Source: Arbacia lixula (taxonomy: Eukaryota; Echinodermata; Echinoidea; Arbacioida; Arbaciidae). Taken from it: DNA of 64,000 nucleotides. How positions within the stretch are numbered: the first letter of the stretch is position 1; the number at the start of each line of letters is the position of its first letter. The DNA lies in the NCBI GenBank assembly GCA_963669155.1, contig OZ022589.1, forward strand, positions 11,389,465 to 11,453,464. Direction: 5' to 3'. The notes under the pieces were generated by a model, which worked only from the letters and a program-made list of their open reading frames with translations, made no database searches and had not been told where the DNA came from. Positions 33,077 to 44,213 of the stretch are shown here, piece after piece. The position numbers and the translations under genes were made by a program.

Positions 33077-35276
33077 AGGTCCCCTGACATAAAAATGTAT
33101 GTTGAATTAATTTGATGCAACTTAATATGTAGGCATATATAACAAAATCACTAACTATTCAATGGAATTATGTGTCCTATATTTCAAAATGATTTTTATT
33201 TATTTTTTCTCAGCACTGATAAGCCCGTCAGTCGATATATTTTTATTTCACTTTAAGACAGATTTTAGTTCTTGTTATTTTGAGTATTAAATATTCTCAA
33301 ACGTTTCTTTTTATTTCATGATTTGTGATGGAAGTATTTACCCTTGTGAACTGTATAGCATCAGCTATCGGGCCTATAGTATTCTCGTTTGCTGTCATTC
33401 CTTAGTGTTTTCCATATCAATCTCGTTTCCTTTTTTCATGTCGATAAGCTTTTGTGACAAGTTTTCCCAAAGCACAATATAACACACATTGGTACAAAGA
33501 TTTGTATAGGCTCTATCATATTCAACTCTCCTTTTTGTCAGCAATATCTCACCCGTCGGTTCTTTTCTTCTTCTGATTCTTCTTCTTAGTTACTCCCGAG
33601 TTTCAAAACACACCTGTCATCCTTTATATAAATCGTTTATTGCTCCTCCTCTCCTTCTTTGAAGTTGACTTCATTTCCTCTTTAATATTTTTCATCCTCT
33701 TCCTCCTCCTCCTCCTCCTTATCACTCGTTCTACTCTTTTCTTCTTTCACCCTTCTCCTCCTCCTGCTTCGTTTTTCGATCCTTCTTTCTTTCTTCCTCT
33801 TTATTGTCTTCCCCTCTTCCAAAACTATCGACCGTCTGTCCAGAATGGGGCCAACGTTGAAAAAAAAAAGAGCAGCGCCATCTCTGGTCTAATACCACAC
33901 ACTTACATGAGACTAGTTTCTCTACTTCGTTTGCCACGGGCTAACAAGCCCTTTCAGGTATTATAGAATGGGTTTATGAGTCTTCTCAGAATTCTCCAAT
34001 TTCAATAGATTTTACCTTAATACATTATTTTTTTTTTAAGTATAGCGAGCTTATGGATCTGATCTGCCTATTTTTTCATTTAGATACAATGGCAACAATA
34101 AAAATCTATCAATCCATTTCCTTGCTAAAGGTATAGAAATTCCTTGCCGTCGGTTGAATCTCCCATGCTTCGATAAATTTTACCATGCGGCGGTAAATTC
34201 TGTCTGGTAACTTTTTTCATGGTAATCTTATAAAAAAAAGTCTTGTTGCTTACTTTTATTAAACAAATGATGTACTTTTTCGCGGTTCGGTGGAATTATA
34301 TGCACGCGGTAACTTTGGCAAGGTCAAAAACACAATAAATGCATCCCGATCCACTCAAACCTCGACCGACTTCTTTCGATCGAGTTAACCTTTGAAAGTT
34401 AAGATGCTAGTGCTCAAGAAAGCACTTTTCGCATTTGCTTCAATTTTTCCGATTGTTGTTAGATTGTCAGGAATGTGCTTGTACGAGCTCTTTCTGGTAG
34501 GACAATGTCAGCACATGTTTTTCACAAAATAATAAACAACTTTTCAAAAGGGAATAATCGTTGATACATGTATGTCATAAATATCCCAGCTGTGCCAAGG
34601 AAGAAAGAATTTGCGCTCAGTGTCTATTGTACATTAGTTTTGATTACTGTATAGTGTAAGAAACAAACCGTTTTCGAACTATTTTCACAACTTTCTCCCT
34701 ATCCGCGTGGAAACATGCAATGATATTCAGTAGTGTCATTCTCATTGGGCTTAAAAAATCGCGAAGCCTTTAGAAAAATCTCGAAGTTAGGGTGAATGTT
34801 GCCTAGCAACCGTACCAAAAGCCGAACGGTCCTATTGTCCCGGTCCCCTAACTCCGAGATTTTTCTAACTTCTCGATTTTTTAAAGCCCAATGAGAATGA
34901 CACTAGTGATTCATTTTCAATGGGTGGAATGTTCACCTAAAATATATTGCTGCCTGTCGGACAAACCTCAATTGTTAAGACAATGTTTATAAAAAAAAAA
35001 TTGATACATAACAAAAATAATCTATTGCAGGTAGTCCCTGTAATGGATAATTATGCGCATGAATGTCACTCCGATCTTTGAGAATGTCACAAAATAAATC
35101 TTGATCTAGAGGATTTTTTGGAGGCGGGGCTCAAGTGCTCAGAAAAAAGAAAAAGAAAACTATAACCTGAAAATTGAATACACAAGTTTACATTGATTAA
35201 TTAATTAGTTTGTGATGTGCATATTAATATGCATTAGCAGAATTTAGCATGCCTTTCACATGATGTCAGGGGCCCT
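33077..35276. mobile_element. Long TTAA element (family D ends) with 1.9-kb unrelated centre
   Basis: TTAA at 33073-33076 and 35277-35280 brackets ends AGGTCCCCTGACAT and ATGTCAGGGGCCCT. The first ~150 bp and last ~170 bp match the arms of the compact palindromic element at 45607-46244, including CAAAATCACTAACTATTCAA and CTCAGCACTGATAAGCCC. The ~1.88-kb centre between those arms is absent from the compact copy, has CT-rich patches near 33630-33830 and no recognisable protein. It also contains a nested MITE. Either a longer source element or an insertion into a MITE. Confidence 0.7.
34731..34905. mobile_element. Palindromic MITE nested in the long TTAA element
   Basis: TAGTGTCATTCTCATTGGGC and its reverse complement GCCCAATGAGAATGACACTA bound ~175 bp. 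The arms continue TTAAAAAATCGCGAAG and TCTCGAAGTTAGGG. If TA is the target the element starts GTGTCATT, which would fit Tc1/mariner-type insertion. Confidence 0.8.
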
Positions 35277-35366
35277 TTAACTCTTTGCAAGCCACATGTA
35301 CGTTTATCAACAAGTAATACACGCATAACGCATAGAGCGGAATGCTGTCTGGAGCACAAATGTTAA

Positions 35367-35864
35367 AGGGATAGACTACCTTGAAGTTAAGTTGGTTTCA
35401 ATAAAAGCAGAAACATAAAGAAACACACTAGTGAAGGTTTAACAAAAATTGGTCGAAGGATCAGAAAGTTATGATCTTTTGAAATTTCAATTTTGTGACG
35501 TCACGTGCGAAGTGCTCTCCCATTTATTGTGTGCTGTATGATTCCATAATAATTGTTTTCCTGTTTTTGACAACGGAACTATTTTTCCATGGTAAAAACG
35601 TGTGTCTAAATGATATATCAAATGCACAGGTAAAAAGATGCACATCTTTCTGAGAAAATGGACATATACACAAAATTGTAGACATCATAATTATGGGAGA
35701 GCGCCTTGAACGTGACGTCACAGAATCGAAACTTAGAATCGAAACTTTAATTTTTTAAAACTTTTTTATCCTTTGAACGATTTTCATCAAACCTTTACTT
35801 ATTTGTTTCTTTCATGTTTCTGCTTTTTATTGAAACCGACTTAAGCTCAGGATGAACTACCCCT
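35367..35864. mobile_element. MITE, family E (TTAA target) carrying CRE-like palindromes, copy 1
   Basis: TTAA at 35363-35366 and 35865-35868 brackets AGGGATAGACTACCTTGAAG and GGATGAACTACCCCT. The inverted arms contain GAAAGTTATGATCTTTTGAA-like strings and, symmetrically, GTGACGTCACGTGCG near 35496 and AACGTGACGTCACAG near 35708. TGACGTCA is the CREB/ATF palindrome, so each insertion seeds two such sites. Partial copies lie at 57725 and 60995. Confidence 0.82.
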
Positions 35865-35868
35865 TTAA

Positions 35869-36579
35869 ACATGTCCACAGTCAAGGCCAGCCGCATACAT
35901 TGTGCCATCTAATCGTATACAGTCTAGACGGTTACAGACTGGGACCCGAGGGCCCTGTGGTTACAGCATGACATAGTGAGCTCAGTGAGGAGAGGTTACG
36001 TCTCCCTCTTGTGTTATTATTTAGACAGTCGTTTGTCGAAATATATGGTCCCGTTTTCGTTCTGAAACGGATTACGTAGTCCAAGTTTGCGTTTAAGGAG
36101 CAAAAAGCAAAGATTAAACAAAATTAGGTTGCGAAATAACAACCAAAATAATTAATAAGAAAGTTGTGAAAGATTTCACTATACGTGAAGTTTATAAGAC
36201 AACAGGCACATGTGGCTGTGATAATTTTCAAAGCCTTACATTTTTTTTTAATACACGATATACACTACATTTGTTATGATTTGAGATCCTTAATTCCCCC
36301 AAGAAAACTTTTCCGTACGTCTGCTCCCCCCCCCCCTCTCTCTCCCTTTCTCTCTCTCTCTCCCTCTTTGTCTTTTTCTCTCTCCCCTCCCTCTACCCTT
36401 CGCTTTCTCCCCCCTTCTGCACAAATCTCTCTCCCCCCCCCCCCCCCCCCTTGTTCTCCCTCATCCCTTTACGGTCCTTGTTTGCATGTGGTTCTGGCAT
36501 TTACTTAACATGTTTGTCTACGTGGAGTGTGTTTGTCGATACCCGGGGGAGTAGAATTAGAACACAACAGTTTCTATAG
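35869..36579. other. Non-coding stretch with CT-rich and poly-C tracts
   Basis: CTCTCTCC-type sequence and C runs at ~36325-36455 generate a meaningless Ser/Pro/Leu frame. The rest has no recognisable feature. Confidence 0.55.
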
Positions 36580-36847
36580 TTAACGTCCGAGCCCTCATAC
36601 CGTTGGTAGGGTCATAAATAATGCACATGCGCGTTAGGCAATGCGTATGAGCGAAAGGTGTAGTAAATTATCTTTCATTGTATACAATTCTAGATGGTTG
36701 CGAGAGTCCAATGTTGGTACGGTTATGAATGACCTTGGGAAAGCACTTTCCAGCTCTGCAATTTTTGGCAATTTTGGATATGTTATAAAATATACTTTTC
36801 TGCATATCATGGCTATTTCACAGTTTCTGTCGCAATATTAGTGGGAG
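36580..36847 (+). repeat. Upstream flank of the duplicated sulfotransferase unit
   Basis: TTAACGTCCGAGCCCTCATA through GAGAGTCCAATGTTGG recurs at 39314-39461, and the following ~120 bp (ATGACCTTGGGAAAGCACTT) recurs at 39826-39940. It includes GCACATGCGCGTTAGGCAAT, a CpG-containing patch. Because it repeats both before and after the gene copy, it marks the unit of a tandem duplication. Confidence 0.8.
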
Positions 36848-37529
36848 CAGGGAGGTGTTACGAAGGAGTAGAAACTCGAGCATAATACATTCAAACATCT
36901 GTATGGGTTCTAAAGCGTGCTCATGAATGCCAAAAGCATTCCATCATCATGACAATGCTTTGATGTTCCATGTGACGGGCCGACATCTAGCTGTTGTCAA
37001 CTTGAAAAGAAATTTCTTTAATTTCCCATTTGTCTGTAGACGTTTTGTTTTTGACAAATTTGTTCGCAAACTATAAGGAAGTTAACGGCAGATAATGACA
37101 GATCCCTTACTCTGCTTTTGTTTCGAAAAGTATTGAGGAATCATTAAAAAACGGACATATAAGCTATTTGTAACACTTACAAAATTGAGAATTTTTCACT
37201 TTCCGACATATTGTGCATTTGGGGGATTCAACCACTCTCAAAAAGGGGTTTGTGTGCAGCAGAGATATTTTACTTGAAAAACTTGTTTATTTGTGTTTGC
37301 TGATACCTGTTATACTCATGGAAGTATTAATGTCATTAACAGAACGGGACAAGTGAAATGAGACTGAACATTTCTTTTGTTCTCTCTGAGAAGCCGTTGC
37401 CACACAATCATGTTTATAATTATTCAAACACCTGAACAGCACATGTTGAGAACACATAACTTTTCAGCGTGTGGCACATGGGTTCAAAGAAAGAAAGTTG
37501 CTTCATATCCTTCCATAACACATCCCTGG
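36848..37529 (+). mobile_element. ~680-bp element, family F (CAGGG termini), complete copy
   Basis: Begins CAGGGAGGTGTTACGAAGGA and ends TCCTTCCATAACACATCCCTG. GTGGGAG stands directly on both sides (36841-36847 and 37530-37536), a 7-bp target duplication. Internal landmarks are CAAACATCTGTATGGGTTCT, GTTCGCAAACTATAAGGAAG and CACCTGAACAGCACATGTTG. No protein. CAGGG is the usual start of hAT elements, but hAT duplications are normally 8 bp, so the superfamily is uncertain. Confidence 0.8.
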
Positions 37530-37958
37530 TGGGAGGTTGAACCCTTTTTACACTAGATTGACACGGCATTACAATAATTAATAATTAATCATTTACGATC
37601 TAGCCTTGCTATCAGACTGTTGGGCGTTTATAAACTAAACTATTCATTGAAAGGTCTGGCTGTAGTAGACTAATCATTCTCGATTTCTTCTCTAGCTCCG
37701 CCAACATTTGGGACAGACTCAAAACAGAGGATAATGATACAGTAACTAGTCTTAGAAATTTAGACATTTTTCCCAGTTTGGATCAGAAATATCCGACAGC
37801 CTTGCTCGAAGCCATGTTACACATAATCTTGCTCTTGTGGCTTGTGTGTATTTCGTACCGGTGGGACAAAGTGCGTGGCTTGCCTTTATTTGCACTGTAC
37901 TCCAGCTCCCGCAACTTTCCTCACAAGAAGCCAGTTCGTAATCGCAACAAGAAACATC
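37530..37958 (+). repeat. Duplicated 5' block of sulfotransferase copy 1
   Basis: Homologous to 46565-46887 and 48806-49111. It contains a TTTCTTCTCTAG acceptor-like string and then the block starting CTCCGCCAAC. In the other copies ATGTGGGACAGACTC follows and opens a 68-78-codon frame. Here the ATG is ATT and one T is missing near 37770, so that frame is lost. Probably 5' untranslated exon sequence. Confidence 0.65.
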
Positions 37959-38978
37959 ATGGATGTCACATCTAGGCGGGCTTGGTTCGTTGCTTTATTT
38001 GCCGTCATCGTTTTGATAACGAGTCTTGCCATGTTCATGGAACGCGTTCAGCACGAATACGACCTACGGCCATCATACAAGGTTGAGCAGAATGCCAGTC
38101 TCCTGGGCCTCAGCAACCAGGCCGCTAGGGCCGGGAGAAATGGCCCTAGTCAAGTCGCCTACGGTAAGGCGGTCTACCACGAGAACATGACGGTGATGTT
38201 CCTCTGCATGCCGAAATGCGGGACGCGCACGCTCAGAACAATTTTCAGCCGACTGTGGAAAATTAATCATTTTGGTGCTCCAACGAGAATCGAGGTCATG
38301 CTCGACAACCGATCCGTCGCCGACGCCCGGCGAGAAATAGACGGGAAGCTAACCAATGCTCCAGATGGGACCGTTCTCCACGGGCATTACCGCTATCTTG
38401 ATGTGGGCGTGGCACCGAGGAAACCCATTCTCATGAGTATCATCAGAGACCCGGTAAGCCGATTCGAATCTCACTTCTATTTCATGCGTTTTAGCGATAT
38501 TTCTGGCAAAGATCGTGGCTTGAATCACGGCAACTTGGCAAAGAACGAGACTGTGGATGATTGCGTTGAAAAGAAATTAAAGGAGTGCAGTTCAGAGTAC
38601 TTCCGTTTCATGTACGTGCATTCCTTCTGTGGGTATGACGTCGAATGCAACTCTCCGGAATATGCCCTCCAGCAGGCCAAACAGAATGTGGACAAGTTCC
38701 TCGTCATCGGGATCACCGAAGAATACGACCTCTCTCTCAGGGTCTTCGAAAAGCTTCTTCCCGCCACGTTCAGCAATTCACTTAACGTGTACGCGCAAAT
38801 CAAAGAGACATCGATAACAAAGTATAAGACGAGCTTCAAGAAACCGGCATCTCCGAAGACATCGTCCCATTTGAGAAACTGGATGGAAAAGGAGTACGAA
38901 TTCTATGACTACGTGAAGGAAAAGTTCTACCGCCTGGTAAAAAGGCTAGGCGTGGGAGACCAGACTGAATCGCTTTGA
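37959..38978 (+). CDS. Uronyl/heparan 2-O-sulfotransferase-like enzyme, copy 1
   Basis: An intronless 339-residue type II membrane protein. It has a short basic cytoplasmic tail, one membrane anchor (residues 8-26, AWFVALFAVIVLITSLAMF) and a lumenal catalytic domain, so it should act in the Golgi. It would transfer sulfate from PAPS to the 2-OH of a uronic acid in glycosaminoglycan chains. Visible motifs are the 5'-phosphosulfate loop MPKCGTRTL (84-92), a catalytic HGH (141-143) followed by YRYLD, and the 3'-phosphate motif RDPVSRFESHFYF (163-175). Near the C terminus are FCGYDVEC, ALQQAKQNVDKFLVIGITEE and EYEFYDYVKEKF. The last resembles vertebrate UST more than HS2ST. Asn-X-Ser/Thr sites occur at 45, 76 and 117. 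I chose the ATG at 37959 because the upstream in-frame stretch lacks an ATG and the anchor follows directly. A near-identical copy lies 11 kb away. Confidence 0.88.
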   Translation: MDVTSRRAWFVALFAVIVLITSLAMFMERVQHEYDLRPSYKVEQNASLLGLSNQAARAGRNGPSQVAYGKAVYHENMTVMFLCMPKCGTRTLRTIFSRLWKINHFGAPTRIEVMLDNRSVADARREIDGKLTNAPDGTVLHGHYRYLDVGVAPRKPILMSIIRDPVSRFESHFYFMRFSDISGKDRGLNHGNLAKNETVDDCVEKKLKECSSEYFRFMYVHSFCGYDVECNSPEYALQQAKQNVDKFLVIGITEEYDLSLRVFEKLLPATFSNSLNVYAQIKETSITKYKTSFKKPASPKTSSHLRNWMEKEYEFYDYVKEKFYRLVKRLGVGDQTESL

Positions 38979-39278
38979 GTCGCTTTGGATGTCAGTTGAA
39001 AACTATGTTTATGCATGGACCTATCATGGATGGACTGCGCTCGGATAGACTTCCTTTGATCTCTGATGACCGCCGCCTCCTAAAAATTCAAGACATTCAG
39101 GTGTCTCAAACAATACGCTATATTTCTAATTATTATTCAGTGTCTTCCTCTGAAAAACAAAAGAAAATTTGGTTTGAGAAGTATGTCAACCGTTCAGCCT
39201 TCGCTAGGAGTTCATAGCTGATCTTATTACACACGCTGGAAATTAGATTGGGGGTGTGCGAAGGGAAATTTTGATAAA
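38979..39278 (+). repeat. 3' flank of copy 1, shared with copy 2
   Basis: Matches 50135-50435 almost base for base (TGCATGGACCTATCATGGAT, GTTCAGCCTTCGCTAGGAG, GAAATTAGATTGGGGGTGTG), so the duplication extends ~300 bp past the stop. Likely 3' untranslated sequence. Similarity stops at GGGAAATTTTGATAAAAT. Confidence 0.75.
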
Positions 39279-39313
39279 ATAATTGTTTTCCTGTTTTTGA
39301 CAACGGAACTATA
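39279..39313 (+). repeat. 35-bp scrap of a family E MITE at the duplication junction
   Basis: AATAATTGTTTTCCTGTTTT then TGACAACGGAACTAT also occurs inside the MITE at 35367-35864 (near 35550-35584). Here it lies exactly between the end of the sulfotransferase unit and the repeated upstream flank. This looks like filler DNA copied or retained at a breakpoint. Confidence 0.7.
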
Positions 39314-40312
39314 TTAACGTCCGAGCCCTCATACCGTTGGTAGGGTCAGAAACAATGCACATGCGCGTTAGACAATGCGTATGAGCGAAATGTGTAGTAA
39401 ATTATCTTTGATTGTATACAATTCAAGATGGTTGCGAGAGTCCAATGTTGGGTACGGTTAATGGAATCAAGTGTGACATTCACTGATGAGATTGGATCTT
39501 CCCTCTATAGGGTCCGAAGCATGAGGAGACCATTGCATGATTCGTAACACAGTGAATGTCAATGTCAATATGTCACTGTCAATGTCAGATAAAAGCTTTC
39601 CACCACTTCCCCCCCCCCCTGTAATTTTTGGTAATTTTCGGCACACGCCTTCCAACAGACCAAACGGAACGTGGACAAGCTCCGATTCGACCCCCTCTGG
39701 TTTAAAAAGGGTTTCATCTGTCTTTTCTGTCAATTATGAAGCTAACTTTAACTTGATACCTACCCTCAAAACATAGTCGATATCAAAATCACCAAAACAG
39801 TGCTTTTGGGTCCCTTTATGAATGACCTTAGGAAAGTACTTTCCAGCCCTGCAATTTTTGGCAATTATGGATATGTTATAAAGTATACTTTTCTGCATAT
39901 CATGGCTATTTCACAGTTTCTGTCGCAATATTAGTGGGAGCAGGGAGGTTCAAACATCTGTATGGGTTCTAAAGCGTGCTCATGAATGCCAAAAACATTC
40001 CATAATCATGACAATGCTTTGATGTTCCATGTGCCGGGCCTACATCTAGCTGTTGTCAACTTGAAAAGAAATTTCTTTAATTTCCCATTTGTCTGTAGAC
40101 GATTTGTTTTTGACAAATTTGTTCGCAAACTATAAGGAAGTTAACGGCAGATAATGACAGATCCCTTACTCTGCTTTTGTTTCTAAAAGTATTGAGGAAT
40201 CATTAAAAATCGGACATATAAGCTATTTGTATTACTTACATTGAGAATTTTTCACTTTCCGACATCTTGTGCATTTGGGGGATTCAACCACTCTCAAAAT
40301 GATATATTGTAT
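39314..40312 (+). repeat. Second copy of the upstream flank plus partial family F element
   Basis: 39314-39461 repeats 36580-36725, 39826-39940 repeats 36726-36847, and 39941-40312 repeats the first half of the family F element with a ~36-bp gap near 39948. A ~365-bp insert at 39462-39825 is absent from the first copy. Similarity ends at CAACCACTCTCAAAATGATA. Confidence 0.75.
39645..39695 (+). pseudogene. Short decayed sulfotransferase fragment
   Basis: CTTCCAACAGACCAAACGGA then ACGTGGACAAGCTCCG aligns with the part of the sulfotransferase gene coding ALQQAKQNVDKF (CTCCAGCAGGCCAAACAGAA then TGTGGACAAGTTCC). About 40 bases align at ~80 percent. It lies in the 365-bp insert and suggests an older, now lost, third paralogue. 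Confidence 0.5.
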
Positions 40313-41969
40313 CGAAATAGCCCTCATTTAAGAGGCTAGGTCCGTTATTTTATGTGTAATTGGCTAAAAACTTTTTTTTGTTTCAACATGTATTTTATTT
40401 ATCAATGAACACCAATTTTACAGAACATTAAACAATTATTCATGAATGATTTAAATGACAATTACTGTAACAAATTAAAAAATATTTCCAGAAACACATT
40501 CGTCATAATCATTGATCATAACAAATTTATACAAACTGTCAGATTTTTCAAGAATTACATCAAATTACAACAATAAAGAAAAACAACCATTAATCGCTGT
40601 TCAAAAGGAAAAACATATCATTCGCTCATTGTGTTCATTGATGAATTAGATAAGAAAAAAGGACACCAAAAAGGCCCTTCCCTCCATTACCCCTACCCCA
40701 CCCCTCCACCATATCCCGCCCTCTCCTTTCCCTCCACCCCCCCCCCCCCCCGGGCTTCTTATACATGCACTTATTTCTTGTGGAACAGGAGCATACGTAT
40801 TACCATCTCTAGAACGAGTTGCAGGGCATATCTTGGTGGATACTAAAAATACTTCTGAATTGTCGTCCCACTCCTTCAATGTTAATAAATATACGTTTTA
40901 TTTAAGTTTGTTTTATTTTATTTTCAAATACATAAAACTCACAAGGCAGGGGAGCCCTACCATATCCAATTTTCCCACTTTTTCAAGTGCACTGATAATG
41001 TATTATGCAAAACTGCTATCCTTTTTTCTTCTAACCTATCTTGTTCAATCTGGCTTTTAACCGATTGTTCAGTTATTTGTGTGTTCTTTCCTCTTCCTAA
41101 GAAAACGATTATTGGAATCGATTATCGAAAATAGTTGAATCGATCGGCCAATTATTATGATTGATAGTGAAAAATGTGATAATTTTTGGGAAATTAATGA
41201 TTATAATTTCAAGAAATAAAAGAAAACTGGACTAAGGTTATTCTATTATAATAGAAAATTAAATTATCTATCAAATGACGCCTCATTCATGGCCCACTGT
41301 AAAATATTGGTGGAGAAAATGTCTGTAAAGTGGGGTAAACCGAGCAGAACAATTAATGACCACAATTAATTTATAAAATTAATGACCACAATTAATTTAT
41401 AAAATTAATGTTTAATAAATGAGCACGCTCTGTGTATAATAATGTTAGGTTCAAAGCCTGTAAATTGCACATCTGTGGATTGTAGATACTTGACTCTCAG
41501 GTCACTATACTTCTGATTCTTTGCTCTCGTAGATATCAGAAAATCTCACTTTTCGTTGTTCATGATTTTTTGTCTCACGTAATATTTTTGAAAATTATAT
41601 GTTGTCAAAAATATAGCAATAGGAATGCCATTTGTTGCCCATTGTAACTATTACATATGTGCTGAAAAAACATTTTTTGGGTAGTAGAATTTGAGCTAAA
41701 GTATACTGGACACATCCGGGCTTGTACAGCATAGCTGTATGTATAAACCATTGGCAGTACACACAGCACTGTACTATGTGTGTGCACTGGTACAGTGCTG
41801 TGTGATCAGCCTCGTTCACGTGTATCGGCAGTTGATCTGCAATAATGTATGTAAACAATGCAGCTGACAGTCTGCAGCATGTGGATACAATGGAAGCCCT
41901 GTTAACTTCAGTCTTCTGATTCATTTGATTTTGAACCTGTAAAGTGTTGTATTCAAGGAACTAAAGAGG
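40313..41969. other. AT-rich non-coding stretch
   Basis: Holds poly-C at 40738-40751 and a 28-bp unit (ATTAATGACCACAATTAATTT type) repeated twice at ~41351-41409. No gene seen. Confidence 0.5.
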
Positions 41970-42197
41970 ATGGAAACTGGAAAGGTAACTCCATTCCAGG
42001 AGAAAAGCTGGAGAAAATGTGTTACTTGCTGCCTACGCTGGGTGAACGTAGAAGATTGTCAAGAGAGAACTATTGCAAAGAAATGTGTTGAGCAGTTCAA
42101 TCTCCTCACTGACGATGGTGCATCACAGACTCAGACTAATGCCGGCTACCACCGTAGATGTTACCAACAGTTTTGCCATGTTGGAAAACTTGTTTGA
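41970..42197 (+). CDS. Small Cys/His-rich ORF, transposon-type domain fragment
   Basis: A 75-codon frame METGKVTPFQEKSWRKCVTC, CLRWVNVEDCQERTIAKKCV then NAGYHRRCYQQFCHV. The CxxC and YHRRCYQQF spacing resembles a Cys/His module that precedes many invertebrate transposon-like proteins, in which YHRxCYxxF is followed by a charged linker. The frame stops soon after. A possible donor (AAAG then GTAACT) lies 16 bases after the ATG. Probably a remnant of a mobile element gene or a lone exon. I do not recognise a named family. Confidence 0.35.
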   Translation: METGKVTPFQEKSWRKCVTCCLRWVNVEDCQERTIAKKCVEQFNLLTDDGASQTQTNAGYHRRCYQQFCHVGKLV

Positions 42198-42884
42198 GCA
42201 GAGTCCAGGAAGAATGATGATATTGATTGTGATATGGATTAGATAAAGCATCCCACTGAAAATTATGAGGCCATCTCAATAATATCTATTTTTGATTCCA
42301 ATGCAATTAAAATGAAAATAATACATGTACGCAACAGCATACTTTCTACAAACAAGCTGTAATTGTATAGAAATATTTGTTAAACGTCAAATCCCTCCCT
42401 CCCCCCCCCCCGAAATGTTGATTTGAATCAATAGAGCAAAAAAAAAAAACAAAAAAACCATAATAACGTAAATTTCATCAAAATCGTTTGTAAAATAAGA
42501 AATTTATGCCAGTCTTCAGGCCTTTTAGGCTTTATATTGTAAAGTACATATGGGTCATGGACATATTCTGGTTTCTTTCAGGTCCAGTTAGTAAAACTAA
42601 CTGGCATCCCTTTATTTTAAAGTTTTGATTATTTCTTAACAAAACAGTTATATGCACAACTAAGTGATATGCAAGTGAGAGACTAGATGGTATCACTCGC
42701 TATTTCTTTTGTTTTCTTTTGGATTATAATATGAACCAAAGACTTAAAAATACCTAATGTACAAATATCCCTTTGGATGCTTTATTGATGTGAGTAAAAT
42801 ACTACATGTACATTACTTATAAAACATGTTTAAACTCTGATTTTTTTTATCAAACAAGTGTGCTAAATTAAAGTTACTTAAAAT
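42198..42884. other. Non-coding stretch, nothing recognised
   Basis: AT-rich with a poly-C run near 42402 and poly-A near 42441. Confidence 0.45.
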
Positions 42885-43345
42885 AAGATGATTGTGATGA
42901 GATGGTTGGTGTGATGAAGGTGATGTTGATATTGATAAGATGATGGTTATCTAACACTCTTTTCAACATCATCATCATCATTCTATCAAGCATTTCATCA
43001 CTATCATTATCAGGCCATCATAACCATCATGTTATCAGTATCAGTATCTGTTGATAATGATTATGATGATGATCTGATGGTGATGAAATGACTGTTGGGA
43101 TGATGTAGAATATGGTGATGACAAAAGATAATGATGATGATGAAATGATTGTTAGAATGATGATGATCTGATGGAGATGGTGTGAAATGAGTGTTGGGAT
43201 GATAAAGAAGATGTTGATTAAAGATGATGGTGATGAATTGATTGCTACAATGCTGATGATGATGATGATCTGATGGTGATGGTGATTAAATGATTGTTGG
43301 GATGATGATGATAATTAAATTATTTGTTATGATGCTGATGGTGAC
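42885..43345. repeat. Degenerate (GAT)n/(ATC)n microsatellite with strand switch
   Basis: GATGATGATG arrays interleave with GGTGATGAAATGATTGTTGG-like higher-order units. Between 42960 and 43040 the phase flips to CATCATCATC, so the block can form hairpins. Confidence 0.8.
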
Positions 43346-43875
43346 CAGATGATGCGTCATTTTGCATAAATTTGCATTATCAGAAAAATATTTAATATAT
43401 CAAAAACAATAACAATCACAAAAAATGTTTTTTTTTTTCATGTACGTACATGTATTTGGTAAAAACAAACCTCATATGGAATGTAAGTACATGGTTCAAT
43501 CAAAACAAGTTAAATGTGAATCGATTACAGTTAGATGAAGGCTTAAACCTATATTTCTCCCGGGTGTGGGGAGGGGGGGGGGGGGGGGGGGGTCCATAAC
43601 ACTAAGCCTATCGGGTCCCTCGACAACTCAAAGTTGCTAAAATGTACAAAATGTGTTTTCAGGTAATATTCGTAAATGAGTGCTTATTTCAGCTTTTATT
43701 GACACAGTCGTTTAATTTGATGCTATTTATTACTGTAATAATGTCACTGAAGAATTTTGCACAAAAACGAAACAAAAGTGAAAAAACAACAGAGTGGTTC
43801 GCGAACCACGAGTCTCGCCTGATTTCCCTATCGATAAACAGTGCTATTTTTTTTGTCAAATATTTTTTCAAACCT
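43346..43875. other. Non-coding stretch with poly-G run
   Basis: Contains a run of ~20 G near 43573-43592. No gene. Confidence 0.45.
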
Positions 43876-44213
43876 TTTGACCCCTAGATGACATGTGACC
43901 CCATCAGCCTCATGAAGAGACACATGTGGTATTACCCAAGGAGCATTTGTACCAAGTGTGATCACAATTAATGAGGAAATAAAGAAATGAGAGCAAGTCA
44001 AACGAAAACTTTTTTCAAACAGACCAACAGAAAAATGATGCACATCATTTGACCTTTTAACCCCTAGATGAGCTTTGACCCCATCATCCTCATGACGACA
44101 CATGTGGTATTACTCAAGGATCATTGGTACCAAGTTTGATCACAATTGCTACCGAAATAAAGAAATGAGAGCAAGTTAAACAAGAAATTTAACATTTTTG
44201 TAACAGACCAACA
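43876..44213 (+). repeat. Two ~150-bp direct repeats
   Basis: TTTTGACCCCTAGATGACAT onward at ~43877 and TTTTAACCCCTAGATGAGCT onward at ~44055 share CATGTGGTATTAC, CAAGTGTGATCACAATT-like strings and AAATAAAGAAATGAGAGCAA, ending in AACAGACCAACAGA. This arrangement is a dispersed repeat type I recognise from marine invertebrates. Non-coding. Confidence 0.65.

Noticed and set aside
39483-39520. Hammerhead-like CTGATGAG followed by a stem and CCGAAG
   Set aside because: The second conserved core (GAAA) is not matched and no enclosing helices form; not a ribozyme.
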